64,000 bases of DNA from Torreya grandis (taxonomy: Eukaryota; Streptophyta; Pinopsida; Cupressales; Taxaceae): assembly GCA_037957365.1 (NCBI GenBank), contig JARHVA010002005.1, positions 1,383,501 to 1,447,500 on the forward strand, in the 5' to 3' direction. A program made the translations under genes and the position numbers. Position 1 is the first letter of the stretch. Each line of letters opens with the position of its first letter. Below, piece after piece: positions 59,641 to 64,000 of this stretch. Under the pieces are notes generated by a model, which saw only the letters and a program-made list of their open reading frames with translations, did no database searches and was not told where the DNA came from.

Positions 59641-60880
59641 TTTCATCATTTACATAAAGTTCTTCAATCATTGTGAGAGTGCTCCTTGTACTGTGAGTAG
59701 GCTCCTTATAGATATACCACCTCAAAGGTCACCACCAATGTCGAGACATCAGTAGAGTTGCTCATGTAAATGTTTCTCATCCTAACTTCATCACTTTGGG
59801 GGTTGAAATCCTCAACCACATTTAAAAAATTCTACTAGTTCATCTCACTAGTCTTCTCCAGTGCAAAGCAATGAACAAACTAGTATTATAGTGGTTTCAA
59901 CACCTAGGTTGGGTGTACTCATGCCTTTGACTCAACTAAATAGTTATCAATATAGTTGGATAGTTCAAACTACACTATCAAGAGAGCCATCCTCTTTTGT
60001 TACTCTTACCTTTTAAGGATGATCTACCACTTCTTCTCTCTGATGTTGTTACATGTGCTTAGTGTTCATATTTTTCAATGTGTTTTAATATGTTGTTTTG
60101 ATACTCTTATTGTATATTCATATTTATCTATCTTTGTTTTATAATTTTATGGTTTTTATATTTTATACAAGTATTGATATCAAACCACAACTAACTACCT
60201 TTTTTTATTATAACCATCTATATACTTTGTATTTTTTGATTAATTAAAATATTGATACTTTCCAAAAATTTAAAAATAAATAAATAAATTATCATGGCAC
60301 CTTCACTACCCATTATCCACATTTGTTTGTTAGTTACGTAAGGCATGCCATTATTTTCACTTTTATTTACACACTAGAATGATATAGTTTTGAGCTTGTT
60401 TTCCATTTAGCTTCATTATTATTGGGTTTTCATGTTTAAACTCCAACTTCATGTCATTAATTATAATTTTAAAATTACCCTTTATAATTAAGCTTTTATA
60501 CCTCTTTAAAATTTATTTTAAACTTATTTAAGCATTCATATTGCTTCTTGATTATTAGAATCTTTTTCCACATAATTTTTTTTAAATAAAATTAAATTAA
60601 AAGTCAATATTAAATTAATTATTAATCTATAAAATCCCTTATACCACCAATTAATCACAAATTTACTTTTACATCACCATCAAAATTTAATTTAATCAAT
60701 ACCTATAAAAGATTCCATTATACCTTATGATTTTTAATTTAGTTTAATCAATAGACCACTTCATGCTACACCATAAATTATACAACCTTACCTTAGAAGG
60801 TATGATATGTCATCATTTTTAATTCACTCTTTTGTATTTTTTTATGGTTTCATAGATGTTAGTCTTATTGTTTATGTTCA
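59641..60880. other. AT-rich spacer, no gene seen
   Basis: Nothing beyond AT-rich short ORFs; no domain or repeat is supported. Confidence 0.5.
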
Positions 60881-61309
60881 AACCAATTTATGACTAAGAT
60901 AAAGCTTACCCATCTAAATCTGCAATTTTTGGGGAAATAACCCCAAATTTTCTAAGCATATTAATAATGGATGAACACATAATCATAGGATTCTTTAAGT
61001 TTAAGTAACAAAATGAATATTGAGGGACCATGGAACACTCCATTGAAATATTTTATCGAAAGTTACAATCTTTTCCTTATTAGAGGCTAGAAATAACCAA
61101 TTTATGACTAAGATAAAGCTTACCCATCTAAGTCTACAATTTTTGGGGAAATAACCCCAAAGTTTCTAAGCATACTAATAATGGATGAACAAGTAATCAT
61201 AGAATTATTTAAGTTTAAGTAAAAAAATGAAAATTGAGGGACCGTGGAACACTCCATTGAAATATTTTATCGAAAGTTACAATCTTTTCCTTATTAGAGG
61301 CTAGAAATA
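60881..61309 (+). repeat. Tandem duplication, 2 x 214 bp
   Basis: Units 60,881-61,094 and 61,095-61,309 are the same sequence, beginning AACCAATTTATGACTAAG and ending in GGCTAGAAATA. By eye they differ at about a dozen positions. An internal GGGGAAATAACCCC is a small palindrome in both. The cause is unknown. Confidence 0.92.
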
Positions 61310-62399
61310 CATACATAATATAATTTTGTGTATTGCATGTGAGATTATTTCAATGCCTTTGTGCATCCAATATGACTTTCCCACACCAATATGTCACATT
61401 ATTTTTATTATTTTGAAGTACTAAAGATGGATATTTTGAAGTAATTATTGTTGTGAAGTCCAAATTATTGGGTCATTCTAAAGCATTCTAATGTTTGAAT
61501 TTACCAATTTAGTAACATAGTCATTTAACCCACTCTTAGACTACATTATTTTCCTAAGCATTAAAGGATGTAACGGTTACTCGTTCCCTTTTTGGAATGC
61601 CATTTGAGCATCGATAAGATTACGGACCAACAATATGTAATGAAATTCTAAATAATTTCTATAGGAGGGATATTTTCCTTACTAAATTTGTTGGGAATAT
61701 ATAAATTTTGTTGGCAATATTCTACTCCACAATATTCCTTTTCTTGATATAGACAATGAGTGCATATATGCACTTAAAATTAGACATAATTTATTATATG
61801 AACTAAATTAATTATTAAATATTTAAATTAAGTAATTGTAAATTAATATTTTTGTAATGACTAATAGCTATAGAATATGTATGTATATGCATATTTCTAC
61901 AAAATATAATTTTTATAATTACAAATGTATGTTATTAATGAATTAATAAATTTATAGATTCAAATTGAACCATAATGGTTACAAAACATTATAATAAAGC
62001 TAACATTACTATATTGTAATATCTCTTATGGATTAGTGTGTGAATGATGCTTCTAATGTCATTATTTTTTTACCTTCCTTTCCATGGCTTGATTCACTAC
62101 ATTTTGTAATTCCCATTACATGCCACTCTAGTATCTTTTCCATAATTACTTTTTTTTTTTAAATTCTAGCTTCTCTATTTAATTGGTTTTTAAATCATCA
62201 AATGTTATCATTAAATGTCTCACTTGAGAATTACATTCGTCAATCTCAATAGATGAATCCTTAATAACATTCAATATCTTCTCAAAAATGTAAAAAATGA
62301 GGTAGTGTCTTCATAGGACTAAGCTTATTATACCAACAACATCAAGGAAAATGAAGAGTTATGGAATACCCTACAACAAGGAAACATGGCTAATTTTAT
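61310..62399. other. AT-rich spacer, no gene seen
   Basis: No coding or repeat feature is supported. A T-run lies at 62,150-62,160. Confidence 0.5.
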
Positions 62400-63500
62400 G
62401 TAGTGAATTGAAGGGTAGGATGAACATGTGCCTGAGATGTTCGTGAAGGGATGGAATTACAAGTTATTATAGATTAATAAGGTCGAGATAGAGATCACAA
62501 AGGACTTAATTTCCCTTGTTAAAGGTCTAAAGATGGAGATCACTAAAATCTATAAGATTGGAAGGAATTACAAGGAGAAGAAAAAATTTTGCTCGAGGGA
62601 GAGGAACTCACTCCCCTACATAATGAGTTCACCTGGGAAATTTTCCCATAACCGTACAAAGAGGTGGATAAACAAATCATGATTTACATCACCCTAGAAG
62701 GAAGGCATAAGGTAGCGCACCCATCTCATTTCATCTTTCTAAATTATTTTAGACATGATGTACCTATCAATATTCCTTTCTATCTTCTTCATTCCCTCGA
62801 GAGTTATGTATTGGATGTCAAAAGGGGTAAGAAATTTCTCCCTCTTCATCAAGCTATAAATTTTTTAATTTTAAAATACTTAAAAGGAATTAACAAGGGC
62901 CTTGAGTGTTTTCTGGCGGGTAAATACACAAGCCGATCAAGAAAGGAAGCAAGCCCCCTATGAAAATAGAAAAACATGTCTCAAAGGAAGAGAAGGAAGT
63001 TAAGATTCTAAATAATGTTAAGAAAGGGGGAATTTATACAAAAGAGAATTAGTCTACCTTGCAGGGAAGTCAAATTAAATGTAGTTTAAGGAGCAATTCA
63101 AAACCTTTGAAAGCTGGTTTAGGCAAAGAGGAGCCTCTTAACTACGAAGGTACCTCACATGAGAACCCCATGGAAATTTAGGAAGATGTAACTGAGGATA
63201 TGTATAGGGCTTATATATTCTAAAAATAAAATTAATTGTCTTCTCCTTGGAAGATAAGGAAACATGGGACAAAATATTTACTAAAGAAGCCAAGAAAAAG
63301 GGTAAAATAGAATACCCATTAGTAGTTCTTGATACAAATAATCCTAACATATATTTTGAAATAATTGGGGATTTTATTAGAAATCAAAACAAGGAGGAAA
63401 GTTGGGTGAGGAGATCAACCTTCAAAAGATGTTCATTAGGTGGCTCTTTAGGGATCACTCTACCCTCAAGGATCAAGCTAAAAAGCTAATGCATTAAGTT
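62400..63500 (+). pseudogene. Broken ORF resembling plant 'putative transposon protein' genes
   Basis: Pieces EMFVKGWNYKLL, VEIEITKDLISLVKGLKMEI (62,470-62,545) and, after a shift, IYITLEGRHKVAHPSHF, NIPFYLLHSLES and NFLILKYLKGINKGLE (62,685-62,920) recall the pattern of the family often annotated 'putative plant transposon protein' (EGR..VxxxHF, NIPxxLLxSL). The link is from pattern memory and is weak. A further frame at 63,247-63,489 has no recognised motif. No terminal repeats were found. Confidence 0.35.
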
Positions 63501-64000
63501 AACATTATAAAAAACAAAGATAATCTCTTTGATGTGAAATTTTAGTTGAAAACATATAAGGATAAGGTGTATTTATTAGAATAGGAGAATGTGGAGTAGA
63601 AAGAGAATATTTTACTACTAGTGGTGGTAAGGTCATTATCAATAACAATATTGTAGGCATTGAATCTCTTAAATACTTATTAGGTGACATGATGGATAAA
63701 ACTAAGGCATCACCCAGTAAGAATTACAAATGAAATGGGTGCCAAAAAGTGAAAGGGAAAGTCCCTCAATAGCTATTAAGCCTAGATATAGACTTGAAAA
63801 GCATGACCAGAAGTGGGACAAGGTTTTTGGAGATAAATAATAATAATTATCTTTATGTTATTTTCCTATTATTTTTGAGCTATTTTGTTTTTTATAGCCG
63901 ATGGGATTTCTATTTGTAACTCCTAGTTATATATGGGCTTCTAAGCCCTTTTATTTTTGTGGCTTCATGTATAGAGTTGGGCACCTAATTTTAAAAATAC
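63501..64000. other. AT-rich end of window, no gene seen
   Basis: Possibly the 3' part of the preceding broken gene, which is T-rich near 63,850-63,960. Nothing is recognised. Confidence 0.4.

Overview
This is nuclear DNA of a seed plant with a large, repeat-filled genome; a gymnosperm is my best guess but is not proven by the sequence. The reasons are dense nested LTR retrotransposons and LINEs, no single-copy cellular gene, AT-rich spacers, a long GT microsatellite and coding remnants riddled with stop codons. Many of these stops sit where the retroelement family consensus has Gln or Trp. That is the pattern left by C-to-T decay of methylated cytosines. I found no RNA gene, CRISPR array or host gene that I can support.

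Layout. Positions 1-12,317 hold Ty3/gypsy elements in tandem: the end of one pol gene, a long LTR, a second internal region (gag, protease, an RNase H-like domain, RT, RNase H, integrase), and a second LTR. Both LTRs carry an array of roughly 41-bp palindromic repeats. The second array is split by a 1,216-bp solo LTR (9,213-10,428) with a 5-bp target duplication. Positions 12,849-16,791 are a short, internally deleted Ty1/copia element ('copia-1') with two 721-bp LTRs and target duplication ATTCA. Positions 17,381 to about 24,400 are a plus-strand L1-like LINE ('LINE-1') with a zinc-knuckle ORF1, endonuclease, RT and RNase H. Its RT is interrupted by an antisense copia gag fragment. Positions 24,480-25,829 are an unidentified retro-derived-looking block ending in poly(A), and 25,830-31,603 are AT-rich spacer with a (GT)81 microsatellite and a 40-bp inverted repeat.

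The centre of the window is a nest. A minus-strand copia element ('copia-3') runs from 31,604 to 57,615: LTRs of 434 and 436 bp, polypurine tract, primer site, all protein domains, and flanks TTACT/TTATT. It has been opened by a plus-strand copia ('copia-2', 33,719-38,750) inside its RT, by a larger plus-strand copia ('copia-4', 43,141-50,428, target duplication ACACT), and by an almost complete minus-strand LINE ('LINE-2', 50,571-56,481, 16-bp exact target duplication). LINE-2 looks richer in GC and less decayed than its surroundings. Positions 57,616-64,000 hold a decayed third LINE (about 57,960-59,640), a 214-bp tandem duplication (60,881-61,309), and a broken ORF resembling plant 'putative transposon protein' genes (about 62,400-63,500).

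The elements do not cooperate; each is a separate parasite at a different stage of decay. Every coding region reported here is read as a pseudogene. All assignments come from reading translated motifs by eye; no database search was run.
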